A DNA stretch of 64,000 nucleotides from Acinetobacter pittii (GTDB taxonomy: Bacteria > Pseudomonadota > Gammaproteobacteria > Pseudomonadales > Moraxellaceae): NCBI RefSeq assembly GCF_034067285.1, contig NZ_CP139286.1:3472001-3536000 (forward strand). The letters are read 5' to 3'. Shown here one piece after another: positions 44,023-53,514 of this stretch (position 1 is the stretch's first letter; every line of letters begins with the position of its first letter). A program made the translations under genes and the position numbers. The notes below the pieces were generated by a model. The model was not told the DNA's origin. It saw nothing but the letters and a program-made list of their open reading frames with translations, and did not search any database.

Positions 44023-44037
44023 TGTTATAATATAACA
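44023..44037. promoter_or_regulatory. Zur box between znuA and zur-znuCB
   Basis: TGTTATAATATAACA is a perfect 15-bp palindrome and equals the core of the E. coli/Acinetobacter Zur consensus (TGTTATAnTATAACA). It lies 33 bp upstream of znuA and 81 bp upstream of zur, so zinc-loaded Zur would repress both directions. Confidence 0.92.
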
Positions 44038-44117
44038 AAGTTACAAAAATACCTAAGATTAATCGAATGAAGCATCGCTTCATGCTAATATTCCGTTAAA
44101 AATTCGAGGTTATCCTT

Positions 44118-44615
44118 ATGAGTTCCTGCTCGCATGAACATCATGATTCTTTGCATGGTGTGCATGATCACCACAATGTCGCAAGCCGTTTAGCTGAAGC
44201 AGAAAGTTTATGTTCTGCGACTGGTGCACGTCTTACACCTTTGCGCAAAGAAGTTCTGGAACTCATTTTAAATGCGTCAGGTCCAATGGGCGCCTATGAC
44301 TTATTGGCACGTATAAAAAGTCAAACTGATCGCCCTGCTGCGCCTCCAACTGTATATAGAACTTTAGATTTCTTATTAGAAAAAGGGCTCATTCACCGCC
44401 TAACTTCTATTAATGCTTATATTCCTTGCTGCCACCCGCGTGAAGGCCACCAAGCAGCATTCTTAATTTGTACTGAATGTCATATGGTTAAAGAGGCCTC
44501 TTCCCAAGGTCTTACACACCAGCTTGACCAGCTTGCAGCTTCAGATGACTTTATGGCTCAACACAGCATTATTGAAATTTCGGGGAAATGCCAACAGTGC
44601 CGCACAACTCCTTAA
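44118..44615 (+). CDS. zur: Zinc uptake regulator Zur (Fur family)
   Basis: 165 residues. A winged-helix DNA-binding domain (about 35-100: LTPLRKEVLELILNASGPMGAYDLL, PPTVYRTLDFLLEKGLIHRL) precedes a dimerisation domain with two Cys pairs, CTEC and CQQC, for the structural zinc. The N-terminus is unusually His-rich (HEHHDSLHGVHDHHN, residues 6-20). Zur represses zinc uptake genes when zinc is sufficient. It overlaps znuC by 28 bp and is first in its operon. Confidence 0.95.
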   Translation: MSSCSHEHHDSLHGVHDHHNVASRLAEAESLCSATGARLTPLRKEVLELILNASGPMGAYDLLARIKSQTDRPAAPPTVYRTLDFLLEKGLIHRLTSINAYIPCCHPREGHQAAFLICTECHMVKEASSQGLTHQLDQLAASDDFMAQHSIIEISGKCQQCRTTP

Positions 44616-45376
44616 ATCCTGTATTAATTCAGCTTGAGCAGGTTTCTGTTCATCGTGATGATCGGGATATATTAAAAAAAGTTGATTTTTCCCTGCATCA
44701 GAATGAAATCGTGTCCTTAATTGGTCCTAATGGTGCAGGTAAATCAACACTAATTAAAGTTCTACTCGGTATTCTCCAGCCGAGTAGCGGACGTGTGATC
44801 AATCATAAAAAACTTAAAATGGCTTATGTGCCACAAAAGTTTAACCCGTCACACAGCCTACCTTTGCGTGTTCAAGACCTACTAGACCTAGAAAAATGTA
44901 CCCCTGCCCTGCGTCAGGAAATTATTCAAGACACAGGTATTTCAAAGTTACAACAATCAAAAGTACAACAACTTTCCGGTGGAGAGCGCCAACGAGTACT
45001 ATTGGCTCGCGCTCTACTTCGTCAACCAGATATTTTAGTTCTTGATGAACCTATGCAAGGTCTAGACATTCAGTCAGAAGCGGAACTTTATGATTATGTC
45101 CGCAGTCTGCCAGAACGATATGGGTGTGCGATCTTAATTGTTTCTCATGACTTACAATGGGTCATGCAAGGAACTCACCGTGTAGTGTGTTTAAATAAAC
45201 ATATTTGCTGTAGCGGGCTACCCGAGAATATCCAACAACACCCTGAATATCAGGCAATCTTTGGAACTCAAAGGGTCTTCTATCAACATCATCATGACCA
45301 TTGTGCTCACGGTGATGCTGCACACCCCTGCCCTCATAATGACCGTCCTCACATTCACCCAGAACCGGAAGCTTAA
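44588..45376 (+). CDS. znuC: Zinc ABC transporter ATP-binding protein ZnuC
   Basis: 262 residues. Walker A GPNGAGKS (about 40-47), signature LSGGERQR (about 135), Walker B ILVLDEP and the switch His in VSHDLQW. The last 35 residues form a His/Cys-rich tail (YQHHHDHCAHGDAAHPCPH) that could bind zinc, which is notable since ZnuA lacks its His loop. The start codon lies inside zur, so translation is probably coupled. It energises ZnuB in the cytoplasm. Confidence 0.95.
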   Translation: MPTVPHNSLNPVLIQLEQVSVHRDDRDILKKVDFSLHQNEIVSLIGPNGAGKSTLIKVLLGILQPSSGRVINHKKLKMAYVPQKFNPSHSLPLRVQDLLDLEKCTPALRQEIIQDTGISKLQQSKVQQLSGGERQRVLLARALLRQPDILVLDEPMQGLDIQSEAELYDYVRSLPERYGCAILIVSHDLQWVMQGTHRVVCLNKHICCSGLPENIQQHPEYQAIFGTQRVFYQHHHDHCAHGDAAHPCPHNDRPHIHPEPEA

Positions 45377-45379
45377 GCC

Positions 45380-46189
45380 ATGATGGAATGGTTACAATTA
45401 TTGTTGCCCGCATGGATTATGGGAACCCTGCTGGTATTTTTGACCGCGCCTCTGGGTTGTTTAATGCTTTGGAGACGTATGTCTTTTTTTGCTGATACGA
45501 TGGCGCACGGTACACTACTTGGGGTTGCTATTGCTGGAGCCTTAAGTCTTCCATTATGGCTTGGCGTTGCAGGTACGGCGGTTTTACTGGTAGGCGTTTT
45601 ATGGGCTTTACATGACAATCGCTTACCCAATGATGCTCTACTAGCCTTATGTTCAGCGACCTTACTGTGTAGTGGCTTACTATTTATTCAACATGTTCCA
45701 AGTTTAAGACCAGAGCTTTTAAGTTATTTATTTGGCGACTTGCTCAGCATTGATTGGCCCGACTTACCCATTTTCACTTTAATTATTGCGATATCACTCG
45801 TGATTCTTTACCGTTTTTGGCAGCCGCAAATACAGTTTGCAATTGATCCAGATATCGCAATTAGTGAAGGGGTGAATGCAAACTGGCAACGCCTTATTTT
45901 TATGCTGTTATTAGCTTTATTTACAGTTTTAGCTTTGCGTGCTGTAGGTTCTTTGCTAATGGGTGCATTACTCGTGATCCCCGCTTTAAGCGCTCGCCTA
46001 TTGGCAAATTCGCCAAAGCAAATGGTGATTTGGGCATTTGTGTTAGCACAGCTCGGCGTTAGTGTCGGTTTATGGTCAAGTGCAGCACTCAATATCTCTA
46101 CAGGCCTTAGTATTGTTTTATGTATGGCTTTGAGTTTTGCTGTTATTTTTATAACTCAAAAACTAAAAAATCAGACACAGGCGGCCTAG
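45380..46189 (+). CDS. znuB: Zinc ABC transporter permease ZnuB
   Basis: 269 residues, eight or more helices of the ABC-3 family. LGCLMLWRRMSFFADTMAHGTLLGVA (about 25-50) is the family signature. It starts 4 bp after znuC. Its stop lies one base from the stop of the convergent LysE gene, and a CAGGCG/CGCCTG hairpin (46178-46202) spans both ends. Confidence 0.94.
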   Translation: MMEWLQLLLPAWIMGTLLVFLTAPLGCLMLWRRMSFFADTMAHGTLLGVAIAGALSLPLWLGVAGTAVLLVGVLWALHDNRLPNDALLALCSATLLCSGLLFIQHVPSLRPELLSYLFGDLLSIDWPDLPIFTLIIAISLVILYRFWQPQIQFAIDPDIAISEGVNANWQRLIFMLLLALFTVLALRAVGSLLMGALLVIPALSARLLANSPKQMVIWAFVLAQLGVSVGLWSSAALNISTGLSIVLCMALSFAVIFITQKLKNQTQAA

Positions 46190-46190
46190 A

Positions 46191-46832
46191 TTAGGACGCC
46201 TGATGAACTGTGCTTAATAATAAAGCCGCACAACTAAACATCACAGCAAAGCCTCGATTTAAATATTTTTGCTGCCTAGGGGACCGAAGTAATCTTAAAA
46301 CCTTTGACGCCAATCCCGTATATCCCGCCATTACTATCAAATCAATCGTAATCATAGTGGCCGCCATAATTAGATACTGTATCCATTGAGGCTTACTCAA
46401 ATCCAAAAACTGCGGCAACACAGCCAATAGAAACACGATCGCTTTAGGATTACTAATATTGATCACAAAACCATTCAATAGCAGAGCTAAAGCAGATTTA
46501 TCTCTTTTTTCTTGTTGAATTTCTATATCTTTCACAGGTGCTGTCCACTGCGAATAAGCAAGATATAACAAATATGCCACACCGAACCATTTAACAAACT
46601 GAAAAGCTAAAGGAGTCGTTGCAAATAAGACCCCAACACCTGCTGCCACCACCATAATTTGAAGCAGCAAAGCAATTTGCATCCCTATCACATTCCAGTA
46701 ACCATGTCTAAAGCCATAATTTAGACCACTCGACATTGAAGCAATAGCTCCAGCACCCGGAGAGATACTAATGACCCAACAGGCTAACATATAGGCAAAC
46801 CAAACTTGCAAAGACATAGTAAAAATAGACAA
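46191..46832 (-). CDS. LysE/RhtB family exporter
   Basis: 213 residues, six helices. SPGAGAIASMSSGLNYGFRHGYWNVIG (about 24-50) is the RhtB signature, and GFVINISNPKAIVFLLAVLPQF (about 118) the second conserved block. Family members export homoserine, threonine, lysine or other amino acids by proton exchange. The substrate is not determined. It is convergent with znuB with a 1-bp gap and has no nearby amino-acid pathway gene. Confidence 0.9.
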   Translation of the reverse strand: MSIFTMSLQVWFAYMLACWVISISPGAGAIASMSSGLNYGFRHGYWNVIGMQIALLLQIMVVAAGVGVLFATTPLAFQFVKWFGVAYLLYLAYSQWTAPVKDIEIQQEKRDKSALALLLNGFVINISNPKAIVFLLAVLPQFLDLSKPQWIQYLIMAATMITIDLIVMAGYTGLASKVLRLLRSPRQQKYLNRGFAVMFSCAALLLSTVHQAS

Positions 46833-46975
46833 TAAAAGTGGAATTATACTGTTTTATAAAACGATATTGATGAGAATTCAAACAATAAAATCAAGAAATA
46901 GACTACTAACCGCTCTTCGCATCAGGCACAATAATTACAGCTCATACTAAATTATAATTGAGGAGATACCTTCCA

Positions 46976-47896
46976 ATGACTGCTCAATCTGTCATTTTGC
47001 CGTTGCCATCAGATCATGCCCGTTTTATTGTTCTTCGTTTAAAAGACTTATCAATTGATGAATTAAAAGAACAAATTGAAGCGTTGTTTGAAACACGCGA
47101 CCGTCTCATTACTCAGCATTCAGACGCGCAAATTAAAACAGCAGTCGCTTTTGGTCCAGAACTTTGGAAGCAACTTTACAGTCAATCTCCTGCTGGCTTT
47201 AAACAACTTGAACCAGAAAATGGCGCATTTAACATGCCAGTTGTACCAGCTGATGTACTTATTCATATTGCTAGCATGCGTTCTGATATTTGTTTTGCGT
47301 TAAGCCAAGCATTTTTTGAAGGTATTAAGGATAAAGTGGAAGTTCTTGATGAGCGTGTTTGCTTCCGTTATTTCGATGGCCGAGATATTACAGGCTTTAT
47401 AGACGGTACAGAAAATCCTCAATTTCCAGATGACCGCGCAGAAACAGCTCTTCTACCCGAAGAGGCTGGTGTATTTGCTGATGGTAGTTTTATTTTCGCG
47501 CAGCGCTATGCACACGACTTAGAAAAATGGAAAAAACTTAAAGTTGATGCTCAAGAAAATGTCATGGGCCGTACCAAGCTTGAATCTATTGAATTAGATG
47601 ATGACGTTAAACCGGAAAATGCCCATGTCGCCCGTACTGTTGTTGAAGATGATGAAGGCGAAGAAATGGAAATCTTGCGCCATAGTCTGCCTTATGGCGA
47701 CGGCAGAGGTGATCAAGGTTTATTTTTTATTGCCTACACCAAGGACCTGAACATTATTGATGCCATGTTAAAACGTATGTTCGGTACAAGTGGGGATGGT
47801 ATTCACGACCGCTTATTGCATTTCGTGACACCACTAGACGGCGCATATTACTTTGCACCTAGCGAAGAATTACTCGAAGAAATTTTAGAAGGATAA
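46976..47896 (+). CDS. Dyp-type (dye-decolourising) haem peroxidase
   Basis: 306 residues from the ATG at 46976, which follows GAGGAG by 10 bp; an in-frame TTG at 46958 would place that ribosome site inside the gene. The GxxDG motif with the catalytic Asp is GFIDGTENP (about 143-151), the proximal His is likely in NAHVART (near 220), and the C-terminal block is GRGDQGLFFIAYTKDL. No Tat signal is visible, so it is cytoplasmic. It oxidises unknown substrates with hydrogen peroxide. Confidence 0.92.
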   Translation: MTAQSVILPLPSDHARFIVLRLKDLSIDELKEQIEALFETRDRLITQHSDAQIKTAVAFGPELWKQLYSQSPAGFKQLEPENGAFNMPVVPADVLIHIASMRSDICFALSQAFFEGIKDKVEVLDERVCFRYFDGRDITGFIDGTENPQFPDDRAETALLPEEAGVFADGSFIFAQRYAHDLEKWKKLKVDAQENVMGRTKLESIELDDDVKPENAHVARTVVEDDEGEEMEILRHSLPYGDGRGDQGLFFIAYTKDLNIIDAMLKRMFGTSGDGIHDRLLHFVTPLDGAYYFAPSEELLEEILEG

Positions 47897-47901
47897 AATA
47901 A

Positions 47902-47929
47902 AAAAAGAGGAGCTTAAGCTCCTCTTTTT
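47902..47929. terminator. Bidirectional terminator between the Dyp peroxidase and maeA
   Basis: A 28-bp perfect palindrome, AAAAAGAGGAGCTT with AAGCTCCTCTTTTT, between convergent genes. Confidence 0.93.
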
Positions 47930-47941
47930 ACATTTTCATTC

Positions 47942-49639
47942 TTAGAAAGGAATACGCTTATATTTGCGATATTCAGGTTTCCAGAATGATTGATCGATTT
48001 TTTGTTGTAGCAAATCATCACTAATCGTTACGGCCACTCCATCTACCATGGCAGCTTTCGCAACTTCAAATGCAATCACTTTAGAGACTTGCTGAATTTC
48101 ACCTAAAGGTGGTAATAGATCAGCTTGTGGATCTTTCAGTAATGGTGAGCAATTCGCTAAAGCACTACTTGAAGCCATTAACATATTTTCAGTAACCCGT
48201 TTAGCACCTGATGCCACCACACCTAAACCAATGCCTGGGAAAATGTACGAGTTATTACACTGAGAAATATTATAAAGTTTGCCGTGATGATTAACAGGAG
48301 CAAACGGGCTACCTGTTGCAATTAATGCTCTACCTTCAGTCCACTCCACAATATCAGCCGGTACTGCTTCAACACGAGAAGTTGGATTAGACAATGGCAT
48401 GACAATTGGGCGCTCACAATTCGCCGCCATGGTCTTGATAATCTCCTCTGTAAACAGACCCGGTTGACCAGAAACCCCAATTAACACTGTAGGCTTAGCG
48501 TTTTTAACAACATCAAGTAGTGAAATCACTTCTTCAATATTGCCCCACTGATCAACCACCTCAGCTTTTTGCGCTAACTTACGTTGGAAATCTAATAGGT
48601 TTGGCTGATTTTCGGTAATCAAACCAAAGCGATCCACCATGTAAACGCGTGCACGTGCTTCAGCGTCCGTCAAACCTTCAGCAACCATTTGCGCAACAAT
48701 TTGCTCTGCAATACCGCATCCAGCAGAGCCCGCGCCTAAGAAAGCAATTGTTTGATCTTTTAACTGTTTGCCCGCTGCACGGCTCGCAGCAATCAAACTA
48801 CCTACAGATACCGCCGCTGTTCCTTGAATATCGTCATTAAAACAACAAATCTTGTCGCGATATTTTTCTAAAAGTGGCATCGCATTTTTTTGTGCGAAAT
48901 CTTCAAACTGAATTAATGCTTTTGGCCAACGACGCTTTACAGCTTCAATCACCATATCGACAAATGCGTAATATTCATCACCACTAATACGTGGCTGGCG
49001 CCAACCCATATAGATCGGATCATTTAACAATTGTGGATTATTCGTCCCTACATCAATTGTGATTGGCAATGTGTACGCTGGACTAATTCCACCACAAGCG
49101 GTGTAGAGTGAAAGTTTCCCAATAGGGATACCCATGCCACCAATACCTTGATCACCGAGACCTAAGATACGTTCACCATCAGTAATGACGATCACTTTTA
49201 CATTATTTTTATTTACGTTTTGCAAAATATCATCAATCACATCACGATCTGGATATGAAATAAAAACACCACGATGACGACGATAGATATCAGAGAAGCG
49301 TTGACATGCCTCACCCACGGTTGGGGTATAAATAATCGGCATCATTTCTTCAAGATGATTTTCGATTAAATGATAGAACAAGGTTTCATTGGTATCTTGG
49401 ATATTACGCAGATAGATGTGACGGTTAATATCGTCAGTAAAAGCGCAATACTGCTGATAAGAGCGCTGGCTCTGCTCTTCAATAGTTTCAATAATATGGG
49501 GGAGTAAACCGTGTAAGTTAAAGTTACTTCTTTCTTCTTCAGTGAAAGCCGAACCTTTATTTAAAAGGGGTAACTCTAAAAGTGTAAAACCTGCATATGG
49601 AATATAAAGGGGATGTTTACTTGGGTGTCCTGATATCAT
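47942..49639 (-). CDS. maeA: NAD-dependent malic enzyme
   Basis: 565 residues, the length of E. coli MaeA. The malic signature [20 protein letters not shown] (about 165-184) and the NAD site [15 protein letters not shown] (about 299-313) are intact, with the catalytic Tyr/Lys region [12 protein letters not shown] near 105. It decarboxylates malate to pyruvate with NAD+ in the cytoplasm. It stands alone, with a 494-bp AT-rich gap upstream. Confidence 0.95.
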   Translation of the reverse strand: MISGHPSKHPLYIPYAGFTLLELPLLNKGSAFTEEERSNFNLHGLLPHIIETIEEQSQRSYQQYCAFTDDINRHIYLRNIQDTNETLFYHLIENHLEEMMPIIYTPTVGEACQRFSDIYRRHRGVFISYPDRDVIDDILQNVNKNNVKVIVITDGERILGLGDQGIGGMGIPIGKLSLYTACGGISPAYTLPITIDVGTNNPQLLNDPIYMGWRQPRISGDEYYAFVDMVIEAVKRRWPKALIQFEDFAQKNAMPLLEKYRDKICCFNDDIQGTAAVSVGSLIAASRAAGKQLKDQTIAFLGAGSAGCGIAEQIVAQMVAEGLTDAEARARVYMVDRFGLITENQPNLLDFQRKLAQKAEVVDQWGNIEEVISLLDVVKNAKPTVLIGVSGQPGLFTEEIIKTMAANCERPIVMPLSNPTSRVEAVPADIVEWTEGRALIATGSPFAPVNHHGKLYNISQCNNSYIFPGIGLGVVASGAKRVTENMLMASSSALANCSPLLKDPQADLLPPLGEIQQVSKVIAFEVAKAAMVDGVAVTISDDLLQQKIDQSFWKPEYRKYKRIPF

Positions 49640-50133
49640 TGCCTATCTCATTTTCCAGCTTAGAGTAGAGAAAAACACGTTTTGTATGGTCTCTAAAACT
49701 CTTTGTGTGTATAAGCTTAAGCCTAATTCGTTCAAAATAGATATTTTAAACCATGATGTCAAAATTAAACACTATTTAGTTAAAACATGTTTAAAAATAA
49801 CCGATAAAAATCAATATCTTATTATTTTCATATTTTTAAAAATTTCTTTTATTTACTCATTTTTAAAAGCCATAATTATATGATTTATTAGTGAAAGGTA
49901 TTTCCACAGGAAATAATCTTAAATTTAACACGTATTTTATAAATCAAAACTACCCAAAAGGTTTGTAATTCTTAATTTTCAGAATAATAAAGCTATTCAT
50001 CAGCCAACATTCATTTAAAAAATAATCATCAGTAATTTGTATAAAGAATTATTGGAATATTAAATCCCCTCCCCTAAGTCATCGGAAATTTGCTATATTT
50101 AACGTTTTTCTGCGACATCTATTTTCGATTGAT
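49640..50133. other. Long AT-rich intergenic region between maeA and argS (494 bp)
   Basis: It must hold the divergent maeA and argS promoters. A small inverted repeat TATTTCC-ACA-GGAAATA lies at 49899-49915. A 65-codon frame at 49686-49883 is Lys/Ile/Phe-rich, lacks a ribosome site and looks like chance in AT-rich DNA. I see no other gene or RNA. Confidence 0.5.
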
Positions 50134-51924
50134 ATGAATACGGCAATACAAGCAGCTCTCGACCATGCAGTGCAAACTCTTCAACAAGAAGGGGTGCTTC
50201 CTTCCGACTGGAAAAACACAAGCAACTTAACACGCACCAAAGACCGAAGCCATGGCGACTTTGCTTCTAATATTGCCATGATCGGTTCGAAAGCTGCTGG
50301 TATGAAACCACGTGATTTAGCTGAGAAAGTTCTAGCTGCATTACCAGAAGTGGCCGATATCAGTAAAGCTGAAATAGCAGGTCCCGGATTTATTAACTTC
50401 TTTTTAAATGCAGACCAGCGCTTTGCTATTCTTGACCAAATTCAGGCACAAAAAGAAATTTTTGGTCGTAGCCAAGCAAATGCAGCGAAAAAGATCCAAG
50501 TTGAATTTGTTTCTGCAAACCCAACGTCTAGTCTACATGTAGGTCATGGACGTGGTGCGGCATATGGTATGACTGTTGCTAATTTACTTGAAGCAACGGG
50601 TGCTAAAGTTGACCGTGAGTACTACGTGAATGATGCTGGCCGTCAAATGGACATTTTGGCGACTTCTACTTATTTACGTTATTTGGAATTACTTGGGCAG
50701 AACCTTGTATTCCCTAAAAATGCATATCAAGGCGATTACGTTAAAGAAATCGCACAAGGCATTATTGATAAAGATGGCGATGCTTACATTCGTGAAGTTG
50801 CGAATGTTTATAAAGATGTACCAGAAGATGTGCAATATGCTGAAGAGCTAGATAGCGAAGGCAACAAAGTTGTGTTATCTGGTGATAAAGAAAAGCATAT
50901 TGATGGCCTTATTGCCAACTCACAACAATTGTTAGGTGAAGGCTACCGCGTATTCCACCAAGCAGCGCTTCATGCCATTTTAGATGATATTAAAGATGAC
51001 CTTGCGGACTTTGGTGTAACATTCAATCAATGGTTTAGTGAAGCATCTCTTAGCGCGAAAATTGATGAAGCTTTAGAAACCCTAGATCAACGTGGCTTCC
51101 TTTATGAAAAAGATGGCAACATCTGGTTTAAATCGACTGAATTTGGCGATGAAAAAGACCGTGTTGTTAAGCGTCGTAACGGCCAAACCACTTACTTTGC
51201 ATCTGACATTGCATACCACTTAAATAAATTACAACGTGGTTATACTGACCTTATCGATATTTGGGGTTCTGACCACCATGGCTATATTTCTCGCGTAAAA
51301 GCGGCAATTGATGCAATGGGTTATGACTCTAAAAAACTAACTGTACTTTTAGTTCAGTTCGTAAGTTTATGGCGTGGCGGCGAGATGGTTCAAATGTCAT
51401 CTCGTTCAGGTCAGTTTGTGACTTTACGCGACTTACGTAAAGAAGTTGGCAATGACGCAGCTCGTTTCTACTATGTGATGCGTAAGAGTGAACAACACAT
51501 TGACTTTGACCTCGACCTTGCTGTTTCACAAAGTAAAGACAATGCTGTGTACTATATTCAATATGCACATGCACGTATTTGCCGTATGTTAGAAAAAGCA
51601 GCAAGCACAGGCTTACAATTTGATGTGAATACTGCTCGCCCACATGCAGCACGCTTATCTCTTGATGCAGAAACCGAGATTCTTGCTAAACTGGCAGCTT
51701 ACCCAGATGCGGTAGTACGTGCTGCAAATGCATATGAACCTCATCAGGTTGGTAACTACTTAAAAGAGTTAGCTGCACTGTTCCACGGTTGGTACAATGA
51801 ACATAAAGTATTAAGCGATGATGCAGAGCTTACACAAGCCCGTTTATTACTTTCAATCAATGTACAACAAGTGTTGCGTAATGGTTTAGAATTACTTGGT
51901 GTATCTGCACCAGAATCTATGTAA
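50134..51924 (+). CDS. argS: Arginyl-tRNA synthetase
   Basis: 596 residues. An N-terminal additional domain (1-110) precedes the class I core with HVGHGRG (HIGH, residues 135-141). SSRSGQFVTLRDL follows in place of KMSKS, and the C-terminal DALR anticodon-binding domain ends VLRNGLELLGVSAPESM. It charges tRNA-Arg using ATP. A 13-bp hairpin without T-tail follows the stop, then the SPOR gene. Confidence 0.97.
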   Translation: MNTAIQAALDHAVQTLQQEGVLPSDWKNTSNLTRTKDRSHGDFASNIAMIGSKAAGMKPRDLAEKVLAALPEVADISKAEIAGPGFINFFLNADQRFAILDQIQAQKEIFGRSQANAAKKIQVEFVSANPTSSLHVGHGRGAAYGMTVANLLEATGAKVDREYYVNDAGRQMDILATSTYLRYLELLGQNLVFPKNAYQGDYVKEIAQGIIDKDGDAYIREVANVYKDVPEDVQYAEELDSEGNKVVLSGDKEKHIDGLIANSQQLLGEGYRVFHQAALHAILDDIKDDLADFGVTFNQWFSEASLSAKIDEALETLDQRGFLYEKDGNIWFKSTEFGDEKDRVVKRRNGQTTYFASDIAYHLNKLQRGYTDLIDIWGSDHHGYISRVKAAIDAMGYDSKKLTVLLVQFVSLWRGGEMVQMSSRSGQFVTLRDLRKEVGNDAARFYYVMRKSEQHIDFDLDLAVSQSKDNAVYYIQYAHARICRMLEKAASTGLQFDVNTARPHAARLSLDAETEILAKLAAYPDAVVRAANAYEPHQVGNYLKELAALFHGWYNEHKVLSDDAELTQARLLLSINVQQVLRNGLELLGVSAPESM

Positions 51925-51928
51925 TAAA

Positions 51929-51966
51929 TATATTGCATGACATCGAAACAAAGGTCATGCAATATA
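51929..51966 (+). other. Intercistronic hairpin between argS and the SPOR gene
   Basis: TATATTGCATGAC pairs perfectly with GTCATGCAATATA around a 12-nt loop. No T-tract follows (GTAAGCGG), so it is not a classical terminator. It may stabilise argS mRNA ends or mark a processing site. Confidence 0.6.
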
Positions 51967-52078
51967 GTAAGCGGTGGTTTGTACAGTTAAACTATCAGTA
52001 CAAACCCCTGTTTTAGCATCGTAAGACGAGAATCAAACTCGAATTAAAAAACAATCAAAATACAGAGGAATAATCCAC

Positions 52079-52693
52079 GTGTTTGGCAAAACGCAACGCG
52101 GTGTATCTGAAAGACCTAATAAGCCTAAAAAGCCCCTAATTCCCAAATGGTTAGGGACACTTGTCGCTATTTTGGCGGTCTTATGTATCGCTGTAATGCT
52201 TATGCTTTGGAAACCTTGGCAACCTGTTCCTGCGAAAAATCAGATTACCTCTGAACATTATCAAGAAGAAGATACCAATAAAGACTATCGTTTCTACGAT
52301 CTATTACCTCAGCAACAGGTTACTCCTATTCCTGAACAAGCAATCCCTGAAAGTAAAAATCAAGGCACTGCTATGATTGTTGAGGCACCAAGTACAACTC
52401 AACCCGCTGCTTCTGAAAGTGCAGGAATTGACCCTAATCAATCAGCTACTATTCCTCAGCAACCTACTTATATTTTACAAGTTCGTAGTTATAACGATCC
52501 TGATCAGGCTGATGCCCGCCGTGCAGAAATCATTTTAAATGGCTTATCTGCTGACGTAGTTAAAAGTACTGAAAATGGCCAAACATGGTATCGTGTTATT
52601 TCTGGACCTTATGATACTCAAGAAGCTGCATTGGCTGCTCAGCAGACCTTACAACATAGTGGTATTGACTCCATAGTGATCAAACGTAAGTAA
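52079..52693 (+). CDS. SPOR domain-containing protein (FtsN-like topology)
   Basis: 204 residues from a GTG at 52079, preceded by AGAGGAA. One membrane helix at about 25-47 (WLGTLVAILAVLCIAVMLML) follows a basic cytoplasmic tail; then a Pro/Gln-rich periplasmic linker and a C-terminal SPOR domain (about 130-204: YILQVRSYNDPDQADARR, TWYRVISGPYDTQEAALAA). SPOR domains bind denuded glycan at the septum, so it probably acts in division, possibly as FtsN. It follows argS, an arrangement seen for ftsN-like genes in other gammaproteobacteria. Confidence 0.88.
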   Translation: MFGKTQRGVSERPNKPKKPLIPKWLGTLVAILAVLCIAVMLMLWKPWQPVPAKNQITSEHYQEEDTNKDYRFYDLLPQQQVTPIPEQAIPESKNQGTAMIVEAPSTTQPAASESAGIDPNQSATIPQQPTYILQVRSYNDPDQADARRAEIILNGLSADVVKSTENGQTWYRVISGPYDTQEAALAAQQTLQHSGIDSIVIKRK

Positions 52694-52704
52694 AATGAAA
52701 ATAA

Positions 52705-52730
52705 AAAAGGAACAAATATTTGTTCCTTTT
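52705..52730. terminator. Bidirectional terminator between the SPOR gene and the GST gene
   Basis: A 26-bp palindrome, AAAAGGAACAAAT with ATTTGTTCCTTTT, flanked by A/T runs. Confidence 0.92.
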
Positions 52731-52733
52731 CTT

Positions 52734-53402
52734 TTAAATATCAACACAATTCCTTTCACTAGAACCAATCCCCTTTTGTTTCGCTTTTTGAAATGCGGGT
52801 CTTTGCTGAATACGATGTAAAAAAGCTTGAATATGAGGGTATTTACCCTGTAAGCGGGATTGTAAAGCCTCCAAAGGAAAGCTCATTTGAATATCAGCAA
52901 ATGAAAAATCACCTGCGAAATATTCGTGCTCAGCCAAATAGTTTTCTAAAAAACTAATATGATCTTTCATACGAGGGCGAACAAAATTTGCCTTTACACC
53001 TTCTGTGATTTTTTTAGCTACCGGTTGAATTAACCATGGCACATGCTTGTTTACACTATTCATGACCAAAGTCATCACCAATAACGGCATTAGTGAACCT
53101 TCTGCATAATGCATCCAGTAAATATACTGCTGTAAATCTTGAGGTTTTGTAGGTTTAAATTGTTGTTTCTGATCATAATGCTGCTGCAGATATTCCAATA
53201 TTACAGCAGATTCTGCGATGACTTGCTCATCATCAGTCAAAATTGGAGCTTTGCCTAATGGGTGAATACATTTCAATGTTTCTGGAGCAGAGTAGTTAGG
53301 TAAGCGTTGATAATAATGAATATCATAATTTAAACCTAACTCTTCTAAAGCCCATAAAATTCGAAACGATCGCGAACATTCCAGGTGGTGCACACTAATC
53401 AT
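52734..53402 (-). CDS. Glutathione S-transferase family protein
   Basis: 222 residues from the ATG at 53402 (MISVHHLECSRSFRILWALE). The frame is open to 53528, but that segment contains the OsmC terminator hairpin and would overlap osmC. The N-terminal thioredoxin-like domain carries SRSFRILWALEEL with a catalytic Ser, and PLGKAPILTDDEQVIAESAVI the cis-Pro/glutathione site. A helical C-terminal domain follows. It conjugates or reduces substrates with glutathione. It is downstream of pirin-osmC. Confidence 0.9.
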   Translation of the reverse strand: MISVHHLECSRSFRILWALEELGLNYDIHYYQRLPNYSAPETLKCIHPLGKAPILTDDEQVIAESAVILEYLQQHYDQKQQFKPTKPQDLQQYIYWMHYAEGSLMPLLVMTLVMNSVNKHVPWLIQPVAKKITEGVKANFVRPRMKDHISFLENYLAEHEYFAGDFSFADIQMSFPLEALQSRLQGKYPHIQAFLHRIQQRPAFQKAKQKGIGSSERNCVDI

Positions 53403-53436
53403 GTTAATGCCTGCTTTTATTTTTCTTTTTACATAA

Positions 53437-53462
53437 AAAACAGCATGTGAACATGCTGTTTT
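53437..53462 (-). terminator. Terminator between the OsmC and GST genes
   Basis: AAAACAGCATGT pairs with ACATGCTGTTTT around a 2-nt loop, with a T-run on the minus strand. It ends 35 bp before the GST start codon. Confidence 0.9.
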
Positions 53463-53514
53463 ATTCCATTTGTGGGATGGATATAAAATCATCCACCTCA
53501 ACAAAATAGCATTT

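Noticed and set aside
46958-46975. Upstream TTG start for the Dyp peroxidase
   Set aside because: The GAGGAG ribosome site lies inside this extension and correctly precedes the ATG at 46976.
49686-49883. 65-codon frame between maeA and argS
   Set aside because: Lys/Ile/Phe-rich composition of AT-rich spacer, no ribosome site, no recognisable domain.
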